Positions 12,440-23,419 of a stretch of DNA of 64,000 bases are shown piece after piece; the first letter of the stretch is position 1; each line of letters starts with the position of its first letter. Source of the stretch: Acheta domesticus (lineage: Eukaryota; Arthropoda; Insecta; Orthoptera; Gryllidae); assembly GCA_031308135.1 (NCBI GenBank), contig JAHLJT010009436.1, positions 145,335,216 through 145,399,215 on the forward strand, in the 5' to 3' direction. Under the pieces are notes generated by a model. The model did not search any database. It saw only the letters and a list, made by a program, of their open reading frames with translations, and had not been told where the DNA came from. Made by a program: the position numbers and the translations under genes.

Positions 12440-13095
12440 CGGTGACAAGGACGGAAGTCGGAGATGCCGGAACGGCAGTCTGAGGAGGCGGGTGGAGGAG
12501 CGACCCCCGCGGGGCGCATCGACTGGGGCGGCGTGAGGCGGGCCGGCGTGAGGACGTTGCAGTGCGAGGGGGGCGGCACGATCCAGGGGGTGGGACGGCG
12601 GAGGCGGCGCGGGGCGGTGCGCTGCGGAGCGGAGCGGAGCGGCCATGGGGTGGCGGGGGCGGTGCGGGGCAGCGCGGGGCGGCGCGGGGCGGCGCGGGGC
12701 AGCGCGGGGACGGCGCGGGGCGGGCGCGGGGCGGCGCGGGGCGGCGCGGGGCGGCGCGGGGCGGCGCGGGGCGGCGCGGGGCGGCGCGTGGGAGGCGCGG
12801 GGCGGCGGTGACAGCGTGAGGCGGAGCGAGCGGCATGGGCGGGGAAGCGCGAGGCGGAGGAGGCCGAGGCGGCGCAGGGCGGGGCGGCCCGGGGGGGGGG
12901 CGCTCCGCAGGCATTCTGGGGCTGGTGCGGAGGCGCATTATTGATGCCTCGGACTTCCCGACGGGGCGGGGGCATGGGGAGAGACATGCACGAAGCCGCG
13001 AGGCCGCAGGCACGAGCCTGGGAGCCGCGCGGCGAAATGACGGAGGCCAACGGCCCCGCCCCTCTCCCCTCGCCCCCCCCCCAACTCCTCCCCTG
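12440..13095. other. GC/CpG island with strong strand asymmetry
   Basis: The plus strand is very G-rich. The middle is a short-period array, the right end has runs of C, and open frames exist on both strands in nearly every frame, up to 338 codons on the minus strand. The predicted peptides are alanine/proline/arginine- or glycine/arginine-only and have no domain. I read this as a CpG island with simple repeats, possibly regulatory, and not as a gene. Confidence 0.65.
12655..12800. repeat. GGGGC/GGCGC short-period array
   Basis: The unit GGGGCGGCGC (10 bp, sometimes GGGGCAGCGC) repeats about a dozen times. The plus strand holds many runs of four G at regular spacing, so it could form G-quadruplexes. 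The peptides predicted across it are direct translations of the 10 bp repeat. Confidence 0.85.
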
Positions 13096-13129
13096 CGCCC
13101 TTGCGATGGCGTAATTCCATCCTCTCATC

Positions 13130-14080
13130 TCTCGCGTAATGAGAAAATGCGTTAATCGAAATCCTTATTCCCATTAAACTGAAATTATTCGCTACTCTGT
13201 TGCTCCGGGTCCGCCAATCAATTTCTTCCTCAAAAGCCCCGGCACGGCCGTCATTTTCTGCCTTTTCTCTTCACTCCGTTTTTCTTTCCCTACTTTTATC
13301 CAGTTTCTCTTGCCTCTTGCCATTGACTATTCTTTTCCCCTGCTCGTATTTTTTTTTATTCTATTTGCTTGTATTTCTCTTATTTCCTTCTTTTCTGATT
13401 TATGTCTCCTTGCAACTGTGAATATTCCCTATCTCTAGTACGTCTCTTCGCTTGATTTTTTTTGCCAGTCTTGCCTCAACGTTCCCTGTATTTTCTACAA
13501 CACGTTTTCTGGCAACTTTCTACTTTTCTATGGCTCGAATGAATTCATTACAAATGTTTTTTTATCACATAAATATTGTGAGCGACAGGTCTGAAGAGAA
13601 TAATTATTGTGTAGACCAAATCCCATGAGTCACTTTCATTGGCATTAACATCGTGTTCTCGACGCGAGGTATGACGATTGCCAATTGAGAGTGCAAATCG
13701 GGAGTAATGTATGATTATGGAAATGAAGCAAGAATGAAATGAAGGGGCTGCGGTGGAACGGGACGCAAAAACCTCACCGCGAAGCCGGGACGCGTGTGAG
13801 CCCGCGTCGCAGCGACAGCACGCGTTCAATACGTGGGTGATTAACGGCGACAGCGTTTACTGCTTAATGAATTTCCTCATGTTCATTGAGCCGCTGCAGC
13901 ATTAGGCGGCAGAAAGAACGACGTACTAAACAGCTGCGACACACGCGAAGCTACTCCGCTCGGTAATAAGAGCCAGTATACGAGTGACAGAGCCACTGTG
14001 TTTTGGGATTTGTTTGGCTTTTCGTGGCAATGGCTTTCCAGATATCGTGTAAGCAATCTGACAAAGAGAACGCATAATCC
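13130..14080. other. Pyrimidine-rich then mixed DNA, nothing assigned
   Basis: 13200-13500 is rich in T and C on the plus strand. The rest is of mixed composition with short open frames only. Confidence 0.45.
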
Positions 14081-14084
14081 CTTC

Positions 14085-14430
14085 GAGGAACGCTTACGGG
14101 CGTCTTTCCGAAACGAGGGAAAAAGTTTTGAGGGAGGGGCGGGCGGGGAGGGTTGTGGAAGAGGAGAGGATGGGAAAGAGGGAGAGAGAAGAAGACGGAG
14201 CGTTCCATTGGGAGCTGACGCTCGGTTGCGTTGGAATGAGACCTGTGGCTGGAAAGTGGTCCAGGGCGCCCCCGTGGCGGTGCAGACGTGCTGTTCTCGC
14301 GGCCCGCTGCTGTGTCGCTGAGCTCAGCGGCTTGGGTGGTCGCCCCCGGGCATCCCGGCGGGTGTGGACACAGCGTGCCCGTGCGTCGCTGGGCTGCCGC
14401 ACTGTGGAAGAAGATCCTAAAATGAGGGTC
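14085..14430. other. Purine-rich to GC-rich island
   Basis: A purine-rich run (GGGAGGGGCGGGCGGGGAGG-like, about 14131-14200) leads into mixed GC-rich sequence. Open frames of 100-177 codons overlap on both strands, with no recognised domain. Coding potential is uncertain but not supported. Confidence 0.4.
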
Positions 14431-14439
14431 AAAATTTGA

Positions 14440-15049
14440 CAATGACAGTAACTTGATTGTTTCGGAAGTAATTTTGAAGTTCAAGTTACGCAGTAGATTT
14501 CGTTTAAAATTAAAAAATGTATGATGATGTTGCTGGTCTTTAAACCTTTATGAACTTGACTTTTAATCTTCACTGTGGCACTTCCAAGCTGAGACTTCCT
14601 TCAGAAACATACTATTGTCGTAACGTGAATAAATGAGCAAGAGACTTGGAAAACTAGTCTTTTTTCTGAAGATGAGTTTTATATTCAGACATTTTACTCT
14701 TATTTCTAAGACTGTTTTTTGCTATTTTGGAGACTATCACATTATCGCGATGGGCCTCCGCACATTTGAATAAAGAAAACCAGTGACCACATTTATTCAG
14801 TAATCATCCAGTTTTTAACATTTTTTGACATATTACCTTTAATGTTTTGTTTTTCTTTCCGTTTTATGTTCGGAATTGTCCACGTACAAGCGTATATTTC
14901 ATATAGCACTATTAAATCTTTAAAACCAAAATATTGAAACTACTATTAAAATTGACCTTTTGTTCCCTAGAAAAACTAGATACTAGTTCGAAACCCGTTC
15001 AATGCTAAGTTACTTGTTTTCTTCAGTTTTAAAATAGCGGAGTTTAAAT
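14440..15049. other. AT-rich DNA left of the hAT element
   Basis: No gene or repeat recognised. It ends at the target duplication of the element that starts at 15058. Confidence 0.5.
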
Positions 15050-15057
15050 GTAATAAG
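15050..15057. repeat. 8 bp target-site duplication (left)
   Basis: GTAATAAG, identical to 17073-17080 on the other side of the element. Confidence 0.9.
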
Positions 15058-15364
15058 TAGGGCACGGATAATTATGTACTAAAAATTAGGAAAATATGTA
15101 CATATATATGTATTAAATATATAGAAATATGTACTAAAAAGTAAGAAATATGTAGCACTTTAATTATCATATCAATTCGTTTAATAAAATACTTTTGCTT
15201 AAATGTTGATCTGTGTAGACTTTATATAATCGTAAAGAACAAAATTAAAACATAATTCTACTCATAATTCTGTTATTTACAATGGTCTCCGTAAAAAATG
15301 AGAAAAAATTTTTGTTTCAAATACTTAGAAACAAGCTGAATGTGACATCGCAGACGCTTTAAAT

Positions 15365-15800
15365 TACTTTCTGTTGTTTGACTTGTTTTATTTCTTCGTC
15401 TTCTTCGTCGTCGTCGTTTCCTTCGTCGTCTTCTCCTTCTTCGTCATCTCCTCCTTCTTCGCCGTCTCCTACTTCTTCTTCTTCGTCGTCTCCTACTTCT
15501 TCTTCTTCGTCGTCGTCTTCTTCGTCGTCTTTTTCTTCGTCGTCGTCTTATTCGTCGTCTTTTTCTTCGTCGTCGTCTTCTTCGTCGTCTTCTTCTTCTT
15601 CGTCGTCTCCTCCTTCTTCTTCGTTGTCTTCTCCTTCTTCGCCGTCTCGTACTTCTTCTTCTTCTTCGTCTTCTCCTCCTTCTACGTCGTCTCCTTTTTC
15701 TACGTCGTCTTTTTCTTCGTTGTCGTATTCTTCGTTGTCGTATTCTTCGTCGTCGTCTTCTTCGTCGTCTACTTCTTCGTTTTCCTCGTTTCTCTTTCTC
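15365..15800. repeat. TTC/GTC trinucleotide tract inside the hAT element
   Basis: About 430 bases built almost only of TTC, GTC, TCC and similar triplets. The plus strand gives artefactual Phe/Val and Ser frames (186 and 149 codons). The minus strand in register would read mainly Glu and Asp but is interrupted by stops, for example opposite the TTA near 15548. It may descend from an acidic coding run, or simply be an expanded microsatellite. Confidence 0.85.
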
Positions 15801-15826
15801 TTTGTCGGTATTGGTACTGGAGTTTA

Positions 15827-15862
15827 ATCAACACCACCTACATCTACTTAGGTGGCGTTGAT
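15827..15862. repeat. 14 bp-arm hairpin
   Basis: The arms ATCAACACCACCTA and TAGGTGGCGTTGAT pair with one mismatch around an 8-base loop. It lies inside the hAT element next to the trinucleotide tract. Its function is unknown. Confidence 0.75.
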
Positions 15863-17072
15863 TTAGTTCCCGGCATACTTACAAAGATTACAGCGCCAAA
15901 ACACGAAAAAAACACGTTTTTGGAAATTTCTTAGAATTTTATAGCCATTTCTGGAAACAAATTATCAGTTCCCCATCAGGACGCCGAGACGCGTCGAATG
16001 ACACCTCGTTTGTCTCCACTAGTGCACGGAAAGTAGTCTACCCGTGAGAGACGGAACGGCTCATCCGCAAGCATGCACACCAGGAGTTCACTCAAATACT
16101 CTATAGGGATGAAATTTTTCCTATTATCTGTTCGAAGGCCTTGTACCGACGAAGTGTTCCACATCGCATGAAGTTACTGGTGTATATTCAAACTTTGTCC
16201 CAACATATCACTGTTCAATGCTATTCACGGATTAGGGAATAAAGACAATGCTGGTTGATATTTAATCAATTGACTTTTAGCGCAAATTCAGCTTTCTTTA
16301 ATAATGTTCTTACCGAAGACGCTATTGTTTGACTTCTCTGAAAAGATAATCCAAACTTTGCCTATGGCAAATTCCCAGTCTGCGTTACCACAAGGTTTAA
16401 GCCAATCGCCGTGAATTATTTTCTGTCCTTTTCTTATCCAAAAGCTGCAGTGCCACATCATGGTTTTACTTTAGATTTTCACCTCACAGAGATACTTTAC
16501 AAACAAGGGTTTACGCTCCAGTGCAACAAACAGGAAAAGAAAACTGTCAATGGCGCTTTCTGAGCTGCATTGGTGCGTGTAATTTTTGGCAAAGGGCATT
16601 AAGATCAAGAGAGACCTCTGAGTAGTATTTTGTTCTCTGTTATATTCGCGCTGAAATCTACACACTGGAAGCTTTGGAGTGCAACACCTTCCCCTTTTGT
16701 AGGATTATGCATGCTGCAATATCAACATTTTTACGCAATGCAATAGCGCCAATTTAGAGAGGAGGCTGCCGAAAAATTGTTTGAGAATGCTGAATTGTTT
16801 GTCTTGGTTATTCCTTATCAAAAACATGTAGGATAAATGAAGAATTATACAAAAAGAATGTAAAAAAAACGAAATATTAAGAAATATTTAAAAATATGTA
16901 CTTTTGTGAAAAATATGTAAATATATGTACTTTCGGGTAAAATATGTAAATATATGTACTAAAAAATCATCGGTTTTAGGCACTAATCGACATGAAACGT
17001 AAATATATTGTGGTTTTGACTTGATAGAGTTAACATACGGAAATATGTAATTACATAATTATCCGGGCCCTA

Positions 17073-17080
17073 GTAATAAG
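17073..17080. repeat. 8 bp target-site duplication (right)
   Basis: GTAATAAG, matching 15050-15057 exactly. Confidence 0.9.
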
Positions 17081-17215
17081 TTTCTTTTCCTTTTCGCAAC
17101 TATGGAGGGGGGGCATTGAGCGCAAATATAAATAAGAAGTAATCCCCCGCTCAATTTCGTCTTTTGTCCCGCAACGTCGCAGTCGCAGGTCAAGGGCTCG
17201 GCGCCGTTAATAACC

Positions 17216-17290
17216 AGAGATCCCAGATGGTCACCCATCCAGGAATCCGTGGTGTCTCGACTAAGCTTAACTTCCGTGACTTCAGGGAGC
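17216..17290 (-). pseudogene. 5S rRNA-like relic (5S-derived SINE or pseudogene)
   Basis: On the minus strand, GGAAGTTAAGC is followed 24 bases later by GGATGGGTGACC and then, three bases on, by TGGGA. In eukaryotic 5S rRNA the internal control region has GGAAGCTAAGC, about 23 bases, then GGATGGG(A/T)GACC, three bases and TGGGA. The order and spacing agree. The 5' half of a 5S gene and a terminator of T residues at the expected place are not evident, so I read it as a 5S-derived retroposed sequence of SINE3 type, or a 5S pseudogene. Confidence 0.7.
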
Positions 17291-17394
17291 GTAGTTAAGC
17301 AATTCGGCTAATGATAACCATTAGTTATTATTTGAGTTGGAATTAGTTGTATATTTGTGTGGACGTTTGGCCTTTTTCTCCTCGGGCATCGCTG

Positions 17395-17547
17395 CGACCC
17401 GCCGTGTCGTGTCGCGCGGCAGCGGCCGGCCGCCGGCGGCGCGGCCTCGTTGCTTATCTGTGCGGCGGCGGCGCGGCGTGGCGGCGCGGCGCCATCCCGG
17501 CTTTCTATTTGCCCTGATGCGCCCGCCTCCGCGCTGGGCCTCTGGGC
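17395..17547. other. GC-rich island adjoining copy B
   Basis: CpG-rich DNA with GGCGGCGCGGC-type runs. It runs into copy B at 17548. The matching sequence next to copy A lies outside the window, so the true left end of the duplication may be further left than 17548. Confidence 0.5.
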
Positions 17548-20500
17548 AGGCCGGGACCTGTCCCTTTCCTTTCTCTTCCTACCCTACTTGGGGCTCACGG
17601 CTCTGTAGGAGACAGCTCCATGTGAGGTTTTCGTCGGTAGTGATGGTAATGTTGGTAATGCCATTTACTTCTTTTGAAGATTGATCCTCTTTAGTGAAAT
17701 AATTTGCTTTTTAAACAGATGCTCCTACATTACATTTTTAAAGTATTAAGGTCTCAGTGTAGTATTGATATTCAAAATGTTTACTGATATTTTCAATAAT
17801 TTTTAAAATGGCTTTGTGTAAGTACGTAGTAACATGCTGATAAACTCGTAGACAATTACAAACATGCGTGATGGTAAAGTGTGTAAAACGTTCGACTTAA
17901 TTCAATGAATGAGATGTGACATATTTTGCTAATTTCATTTAATTAAGATTTTCATGTGAATATTCTAAAAGGATGAAGCTGAAACTATGTTCTCAAAATA
18001 TTCATTAATCTACATATTTTTTAAAATGTTTATTGAATGTATTTTATTTTGGTATTTACCAAGTATATTTCATAGAACTATGAGAATGATACGATAAAAT
18101 GATGGTAGTTTCCGTGCTTTAAAAACAAAACTAATCTGTACCTCTTTAAAAAGTTTTCTATATGGATTACGAACGAAATAAAGCAAACTTCTAAACGCTG
18201 CAGAAAAACAAAAAACGAATGTAAGCTGCGTGAAATTCGGAAAGTTAAAAGTTGTTTTTGCGGTAAATACATTTTATGCATACAGTTAATCAAGAATTTA
18301 ATTGCATTGTCTTGACTGTTATTGACAGTGCAAAACTCAAAGAAAGAGTTTGAAAATTGTTCTGCTGAGCATAATTACTCATTATAATTATTTCCTGTCC
18401 CGAATGTCTGGTTTTGATCCCTCTAGATTTTTTTTTTCGTGGCACAGAATGTGTATTTCGTGAACAAACAAATAATGAAAATGTCGCCTGGTGAAGGATG
18501 TGACAAAACCAGAAGGAACATAATATATAGCAATAAAATTACTTACATGTAAACAATAATCCATGTCAAGAAAGGAAACCCTTGCACAGTCTACCTACTT
18601 AATCTCAGTGATTTTGGTTTATGGGTAATTGTACAATATAATTTCCCTAAACGTCCCTAAATTTCGAAGTTGCACATGCAGAACTTGTGAATTTGAAATG
18701 AGTGTAGATTTGTAAGATTTGCAGTTACATCGGAGTTAGTGGCTATCGATCGAAGCGACGGGGGTGGTAAATTATGAATTCCTCCACCGTCGATGACCCG
18801 GCTTAGAACTAGTGAGGGAGTAACAGCTCTTTGATTACACTTGGGAGTGTAGGGGGAGTGTCAACAGGAGAATCGATTGGGGCCCACTGGACTTTCCTTT
18901 AGTTGTCCGTACACCACGGACGTGACAATACTTGAGATACTTGAAATAGCTCATTCTTGGGATTTGGTGGTGTCATGATCTTAGTGATAAATTCAATATC
19001 TGTATAAAGGTCCAAATTTTGATATATTTTTTAGTAAAACGTCAGGATACAAACCAGGACGGCCCGCAATGTCTTAATTCATGTTGTCAACTTGTGTGTA
19101 GCCGTCTTTTTACATTGGCACAACTTCTAGAACTGTATGTAGCTATGGCAGTTCGTGATGGAGCGGGAGTTCCGTGCTTAGAGCAGAATATCGATGCCGA
19201 AGTTGGACAATATATACATTTTAGTAAATTGTTGGACAATAATTATATACATTTTAGTAAATGTTTTATTTCAGTATCTTAATATACCCTGCTGAATTTA
19301 TTTATATTTCAAATAAATTGTTTTGAAATTGAGTAATTCTTCATTGTTAGTTAAACTATACATTTCCGCGAGATTTGATACTTGAGATTTGGTACAATAA
19401 TTTTGATTGACACTCTTGAGTGACGAAAATTTCTTAAAGAGCCTTGAGCATAAAGTTTGGATCGTGCACCCAGCTCCGGGGGGAGATGCTTCAACTTGAA
19501 CTTCTCAACGCTGCACTGTGAAATTCTTCCAATCTGGGAGGACTGAAATCTTAATTTCCAATTTGGCTTGAAAACTCGGATCGAAAACTCCATTTTCTAT
19601 ATTTTGTTTAAAGCTTAAAGGGAATCAAATCCACATCTCGATTTCTGTTCTTCAGTAATGCTGTTTTTGCTTTAAATTTGAAGGAGCCATGATCAACTTT
19701 TCGCCTCGCGCGTTTCAATCTTCTTTTGGAAATGGTCTTAGCTGTATCCAAATCTGGTTACATTTCGATTTTCCTTTTTCTACTATTTGCTTCGGTGATG
19801 ACAGGAATTTCAACATCATTTACATTCAGTAAATAAATATGGGTGGCTCGAGGTCATTTTGCGACTTGTGGTCTTCCCGATGCTTTCGCATCGCCAGTCC
19901 TCCGTCCTTTTGTGAACACTAGTAGCAATCGGCCAACATTCAAGTCTGGATACTGTGAGGGCTATAAATGGTCGTGGCCGCCAGTAGAGCCCGCAGAGAG
20001 GGGGAGGTCCTGAATAAGTAATCTCCAATATAGTTGCGCCGAAGCCAGACCTTGCCAGGGTTCTAAAGGCCGGGTGCTCGGGTCGGTATAGCGTATCCGT
20101 GGTTTGCTTCAGTCAATTCAGGAGCTTACCGGAGTTACCAGGGGCCAAAGATCGCTTGCGATCATTCTTTTCGCATCTAGGCACCATACAGAGCTTGGCG
20201 ATAGATGACTTCCCCACCCCATATTGCCCGTCTCTTTCATCTCGAATTCCTCTTTTAGAACAGTGAGTACGTAGATTCCGGCAAAGGCTCAAATTGGGCT
20301 GTGGCGCCTAAAGAAGAAAACCTCGAGAGCCTCGAGGACATTAGACGTGTGAGAGTTCGACATGGGTAGTAGGACACCTGAAGAAAAATGAAGACCTCGG
20401 TGCAATAATATGCCACGCCACTATACTGAAGTTTTGAGAAAAAGGCGAATAAAGGTTTAGACATTGCATTCTACACATTGGGATAAAGAACATTAATTTA

Positions 20501-20744
20501 TGAATTCCACTGGTATCTTGCGGCGAATCTTTAAAATAAAGGCCCAACATCTAGATATATCTATGGGACGTCGAAATACACTAACATGTCAATTTCATCA
20601 GAAATGTGGCATACCATGTAATTGCCTCAAGGTCTTCAAATAAATCTTTTAATCATTTCTTTTATTCCTTGATTCTATTATTTTGATATATTGCTCAATC
20701 GTTGTACGCAAATTTTACATTGGCAACGGCGACACCAGTAGGCA

Positions 20745-21080
20745 GTGATGACAATGACGATTGGCGTACGGGCGCGAGCGCCGAAGCGAGCTCGCCATTC
20801 GCGTCAGGCGGCGCGGCGAGGCGATGCGAGGCGGGCGGCGGGGCGGCGACGGCGGCGCGGGCGACCTTTGCAGGGAGCTGCGCTGGCGCTCTCACGCTTC
20901 GCTGCCGCCTCGCAGACGCAGACGCCCCTTTTCAGGAGGGCTCCTGGCGCGCGCCTGGCGCGCCCTCCCCCGCAGGCGCTGCGTTGGCAGTCGCTCGGAA
21001 CGTTCGATGGCGTCGCTCTCCCTGTGAATCTCGCGCGCCGCGTTCGTCCTCCAGCGCCTTCGCAAGCGACATCTTGACGC
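20745..21080. other. GC/CpG-rich island in copy B
   Basis: Counterpart of 3160-3490. It has short frames on both strands that shift relative to copy A because of one-base indels, which speaks against a protein. Confidence 0.6.
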
Positions 21081-22369
21081 TTGTTAAGTGAGAAATCGGC
21101 GTTTGTTATCGTGGAGTTGCGGAGTTCTTACCGCTGTGAAACAAGACTTTATATCAGTGTTGTCAGGGTCTGCTACTAGTGGCAGTGGCACGCGTTGTGG
21201 CATCGTGCCATGCCACAAGCTTCTCTGCGCAATTAGCGCCGGGAAAGGGAATTATTAGTAACCCCACCGTTTTACACTAGGGATGGCGTTGTCTCTAGTG
21301 GCGAGGTAATGAACTGCGTGGAGGAGCGACTTCGTCGCTGCACTCGTGCCACAGACTCCCGCTCGTGGCATCGACCTTAACAACACTGCTGTATCTTCCA
21401 GAATGGTAATGTTAGCGCTTGAATTTTCGACCTCTGGGTACCGAGTTACGAAAACAGTCCTTTGATTTGGAATTTGTGGTGAACAAATTGAGGTAGCGGC
21501 AGATTTCTTAGGAACTTCCACATTTTCTTTGAGTGTCATTCCGTCTTCAGTTGAATTATTCACCACCCCATCTTATGTAATTACATTATCATTATCTTTG
21601 CGTTTCAAGTATAAACGCCATGCCGGAGAAACTCGTCGACGCCCGTGTAAAGATTCTGACTACGGAGCAACAGCTTCTCCTAAATCATTACTAAACGATA
21701 AATAAAAGAACATTTAATTACACTTAATTACTCTTTGTTCTTGCCATCATTTGTCACGCTTCTGGAAAAACACAAAAATTGCATTCATTGATGAATGACA
21801 GTTAACATCTTGCTTGTGAGTATGCGAGTGTGGCGTTTGTATAAAATCAACTAATCTCCACGCTTAATTTACAGTTTACAGGTCTCTGACTTGTGATTCT
21901 CTTTGAAATGCGTTTATTTCTTGCTATTATCCACTCATTTTATGGATATCACAATTTCATACTTTAATCTTACAATTTTCAACCTTTCTTGTACATAATA
22001 CAATATATTGGTTGTTTCTTAATTTTGAGGGGAATGAAAATTGTAAAGACGATCAAAATTTTATAATTTTCATAATTCATAATTTCATATTAGAAAAAAA
22101 ATAAAAGTTGATTTTTTTAAATTAATAATAACGTGATTTTCTTAATTTATTCTTCGTTTCTCTATAACTTTGTAACTCTGTTCTTCTCATGTGACCTTTC
22201 CAATTTCCAATTAGTAATATTACAACAGGGGAGATAATATGGAAATTTTGGAGGCCGGACACACGTGTTAGAGTCATTGAACCCCGCTGTCATTTGCCTT
22301 ACATAACACGACAAACAGGTTTGTTCGTTCTCAAAGGCCTGCGCCCAGTGCCGAAAGCATTATTACTCA

Positions 22370-22560
22370 TCAGGTAGAGCGCGCGCCGTGTTGTGCGAGG
22401 GGAGCTGAGCCAGCGGGTCGGCCGAACGTGACAAGGTTTCGGCAGATGGCGGAGAGCTCTCGGCGCGGCGGCCCCCGGCGTCCATCAGGCGATGAGTCCT
22501 CCCGCAGGGCGGGCGGAGGAGGGCGGCGAGGACGATGACGGTGACGATGGCAACAAAAGG
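22370..22560. other. GC-rich segment in copy B
   Basis: Counterpart of about 4785-4960 in copy A. It is rich in CpG and GGCGG motifs, with no recognised product. Confidence 0.45.
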
Positions 22561-22679
22561 ACGCAGTCCGACAACTTGCCGGACAATATCGACGGCGGGA
22601 ATTATCAGAAGAAATATGAGTGAGACGTTCAACGTAAGTTATAGGAAAAGAAGTCCAATAGAAAGTCATTGCTACGACT

Positions 22680-22950
22680 AAGATGACCTCAAAGGCAACA
22701 ACGACACTGGCAACAATGTCAGTGGAATGACGTCGATGGCAACGACAATGGAACGACGACGATGGCAACGGCAGTAGAAAGAACGATGGAACCACAACGG
22801 AAAGACCACGTTGGCAACGACAAAAACGGAACGATGTTGATGGCAATGACAATGGAACGACGACGTTGGCAACAACCATAGTGCTACGACAGTAATAACG
22901 CCAATGGAACGGTCTCGTTAAAGACGACTATCTTAACGGCAATGACAACG
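22680..22950. repeat. Degenerate minisatellite, ~26 bp units (copy B)
   Basis: Counterpart of the 5085-5350 array, built on ATGGCAACGACAATGG-like units. It differs from copy A by small indels and by GACGTTGGCAAC in place of GACGTCAAG near its right end. Confidence 0.7.
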
Positions 22951-23059
22951 ACGACGACAATCAGTGGAGAGGTATTAGGACGCTGCTCGACGACATTACT
23001 TACTACATTGTTAACGAGGAACATGAAGAAAGAGACGGTCACCGTTTCGTCCAGCTCGC

Positions 23060-23410
23060 GTCAGAGAAGATTCGAAGGTGGCGGCGCGGTTTCTGCGTGG
23101 GCGAACGCCGATGGGGACGGCGCTGCTGGCAGAAGGCGCGTGGACGCCGCTGGCGGAGGCGGCGTGCGCAGCGTGACCGGCGTCCGTCGGCGCCGCGCCC
23201 ATCGATCGCGCGTCGCACGCGTGCTCTCCGCCCGCCCCGCCCGCGCCCGCCGCCCGCGCCGCCTCCAATCGATGGCTCGCCCGTGGACGAGGGCCTTCGC
23301 GCGCACACGGGCGGAAGGACGACGACGACGACGTCGGGCGGCGATCGGCTCTCCTCTCGTCCGAACTTCCTCCTGCCCCAGCGTCGTCGCTACCTCCGAC
23401 GTCCAAATTG
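23060..23410. other. GC-rich island at the right end of copy B
   Basis: CpG-rich DNA with GACGACGACG runs. Homology with copy A stops at 23346 only because copy A meets the gap there, so this is not a true boundary. Long frames on both strands have no recognisable domain. Confidence 0.5.
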
Positions 23411-23419
23411 GCGGAGGGA

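Larger units (their letters stand above)
15058..17072. mobile_element. hAT-type DNA transposon, 2015 bp, non-autonomous
   Basis: The ends are inverted repeats. The left end reads TAGGGCACGGATAATTATG and the right end, reverse-complemented, reads TAGGGCCCGGATAATTATG, with one mismatch. Both ends are flanked by the same 8 bp, GTAATAAG (15050-15057 and 17073-17080). An 8 bp target duplication and TAGGG ends are the signature of the hAT superfamily. AAATATGTACT-type motifs are clustered just inside both ends (about 15090-15160 and 16880-16970), as expected of subterminal transposase-binding repeats. Inside I find no recognisable BED finger or transposase catalytic or dimerisation region, only short open frames, so it probably depended on a transposase made elsewhere. 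The perfect target duplication suggests a fairly recent insertion. Confidence 0.9.
17548..23346. repeat. Large duplicated block, copy B (partner at 1-5755)
   Basis: The same sequence as 1-5755, in direct orientation, about 44 bases longer overall. It includes a local duplication of about 32 bases at 19205-19262, where copy A has a single unit at 1650-1683, and many one-base homopolymer differences. Copy B is continuous through the point where copy A meets the gap. The two copies share GC islands, the minisatellite and all unassigned open frames. The homopolymer bias of the differences hints that some are sequencing error and some real divergence. Confidence 0.95.

Noticed and set aside
11997..13155. 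Long alanine/proline/arginine-rich and glycine/arginine-rich frames on both strands
   Set aside because: They are direct translations of a GC-rich short-period array and overlap in nearly every frame, so they carry no coding evidence.
15374..15934. 186-codon Phe/Val frame and 149-codon Ser frame
   Set aside because: Both are translations of the TTC/GTC trinucleotide tract in two registers.
1..23346. The two 5.8 kb blocks as long terminal repeats of a giant retroelement
   Set aside because: Far too long for LTRs, with no TG...CA ends visible, no gag-pol frame between them, and unrelated transposons inside.
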